The notes beneath the pieces are model-generated. The model made no database searches. It saw nothing but the letters and a program-made list of their open reading frames with translations, and had not been told where the DNA came from. From assembly GCA_964017155.1 (NCBI GenBank), contig OZ024867.1:15837500-15901499 (forward strand): a DNA stretch of 64,000 nt, given 5' to 3'. A program made the position numbers and the translations under genes. Origin of the DNA: Oasisia sp. SBJ-2009 (lineage: Eukaryota > Annelida > Polychaeta > Sabellida > Siboglinidae). Shown one piece after another: positions 63,341 to 64,000 of the stretch (position 1 is its first letter; every line of letters begins with the position of its first letter).

Positions 63341-64000
63341 ATGGTGTGTAAGACTTGGTGTGTAAGACGTGGTGTGTAAGACATGGTGTGTTATACTTGA
63401 TGTGTAAAATTTGATGTGTAAGACAGGGTGTGAAAGACATGGTGTGTAAGACTTGGTGTGTAAGACATGGTGTGTAAGACTAGGTGTGTAAGACATGGTG
63501 TGTAAGACATGGTGTGTAAGACTTGGTGTGTAAGACATGGTGTGTAGGACATGGTGTGTAAGACATGGTGTGTAAGACTTGGTGTGTAAAACTTGGTGTG
63601 TAAGACATGGTGTGTAAGACCTGGTGTGTAAGACATGGTGTGTAAGACCTGGTGTGTAAGACATGGTGTGTAAGACTTGATGTGTAAGACCTGGTGTGTA
63701 AGACTTGGTGTGTAAGACATGGTGTGTAATACTTGATGTGTAAGACTTGATGTGTACGACATTGTGTGTAAGCCCTGGTGTGTAAGACATGGTGTGTAAG
63801 CCCTGGTGTGTAAGACATGGTGTGTAAGACTTGGTGTGTAAGACTTAGTGTGTAAGACATGGTGTTTAAGACATGGTGTGTAAGACATGGTGTGTAAGAC
63901 TTGGTGTGAAAGACTTGATGTGTAACACTTGATGTGTAACACTTGGTGTGTAAGGCTTGGTGTGTATGACATGGTGTGTAAGACTTGGTGTGTAAGACAT
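63341..64000 (+). repeat. 1,651-bp tandem duplication, copy 2 (runs off the window)
   Basis: This is the second copy of 61,690 onward, with GACGTGG near 63,367, GTGTTATAC near 63,390, GACTAGG near 63,479 and the two GTAACAC monomers near 63,923-63,940. The window ends inside it, so its full length is unknown. Confidence 0.8.

Larger units (their letters stand above)
1..64000 (+). repeat. 14-bp satellite array filling the whole window
   Basis: Every line of the window is built from a 14-bp unit, consensus GGTGTGTAAGACTT on the plus strand. Variation is concentrated at few unit positions: position 2 (G or A, giving GATGTG), position 7 (T or A, giving GTGAAAG) and position 13 (T, A or C, giving ACTT, ACAT or ACCT). 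The core TGTGTAAGAC is the best kept part. Rare variants include GTGTTTAAG, GTGTAGGAC, GTAAGTCTTAG, GTGTTATAC, GTGAAACAC, GATATG, GTAAGCCCTGG, GTACGAC, GTCAGAC and GTGAGTATG. All units face the same way and no unique DNA interrupts them. Both array ends lie outside the window. No stretch of 300 bases holds anything else. The identity of the satellite family and the host are unknown to me; a centromeric, subtelomeric or interstitial position are all possible. Confidence 0.98.

Noticed and set aside
1..64000. CRISPR array
   Set aside because: There are no unique spacers between repeats. Units follow head to tail with the same sequence, and no cas-like gene is present.
1..64000. Telomere repeat (GGTGTG resembles the G-rich core of some budding-yeast telomeres)
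   Set aside because: The array is far longer than yeast telomeres, has nested kilobase-scale duplications and many diverged monomers, and shows no chromosome end. The likeness is limited to a six-base G/T motif. A telomere-adjacent location remains possible but unsupported.
1..64000. Promoters, ribosome-binding sites or terminators within the array
   Set aside because: Only the satellite monomer and its variants occur. TTATA within GTGTTATAC or GTGTTATAATTG is a two- or three-base variant of the monomer and not a convincing TATA element.
1..64000. Inverted repeats or hairpins that could mark a mobile element or RNA gene
   Set aside because: All monomers share one orientation. The reverse-complement motif CTTACACACC was not seen on the plus strand, so long hairpins cannot form.
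1..64000. Silk-, mucin- or antifreeze-like repetitive protein gene
   Set aside because: Such genes keep repeat lengths divisible by three and have unique terminal domains. Here the unit is 14 bp, indels of 1, 14 and 28 bp are common, and no unique ends are present.

Overview
The whole 64-kb window is one tandem array of a 14-bp monomer. The plus-strand consensus is GGTGTGTAAGACTT, and the commonest variants end in ACAT or ACCT or begin GATGTG. I read it from base 1 to base 64,000 and found no unique sequence, no flank, no inverted segment, no transposable element, no RNA gene and no gene I can support. About 4,570 monomers fit in the window, all in the same orientation. The G-rich strand is the plus strand (5 G to 1 C per consensus unit). 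This is a eukaryotic-style satellite or giant minisatellite, probably from a long-read assembly. The sequence does not let me name the species or even the phylum.

The many long open frames on the minus strand are a by-product of the repeat. A 14-bp unit shifts frame by two each time, so all three minus-strand frames read the same 14-residue cycle (KSYTPSLTHQVLHT) without a stop. The plus strand carries TAA in nearly every unit. Stops on the minus strand come only from rare monomer variants such as GTGTTTAAG, GTGTTATAC and GTGTCAGAC. Single-unit (14-bp), two-unit (28-bp) and 1-bp indels are tolerated, which argues against coding.

The real content is a nested hierarchy of duplications, which can be followed because rare monomer variants act as barcodes. 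From left to right: a 168-bp tandem pair (107-442); a 2.0-kb tandem pair (525-4,514); a 4,550-bp tandem pair (3,231-12,330), each copy holding a 1,022-bp tandem pair; a mosaic stretch (12.3-17.0 kb); and a 4,283-bp tandem pair (from 17,050), whose first copy holds a 714-bp tandem pair. The region 1 to about 23.4 kb (block A) recurs as block B from 26,949 to about 52.3 kb. Inside B, a 1,932-bp segment was duplicated (30,430-34,293). B's right part (45,075-52,226) was duplicated again as a 7,152-bp tandem copy (52,227-59,378). The stretch 23.4-26.95 kb between A and B is a rearranged relative of 4.5-7.9 kb. The stretch 59.4-64.0 kb is a mosaic whose 60.5-63.15 kb part follows 14.65-17.3 kb, and it ends in a 1,651-bp duplication that runs off the window.

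Nothing here works as a set of genes. The notable finding is that several rounds of duplication at different scales can be ordered in time from shared deletions. The A/B offset can be traced exactly: 26,948 +168 -14 -42 +1,932 -1 -28 = 28,963.
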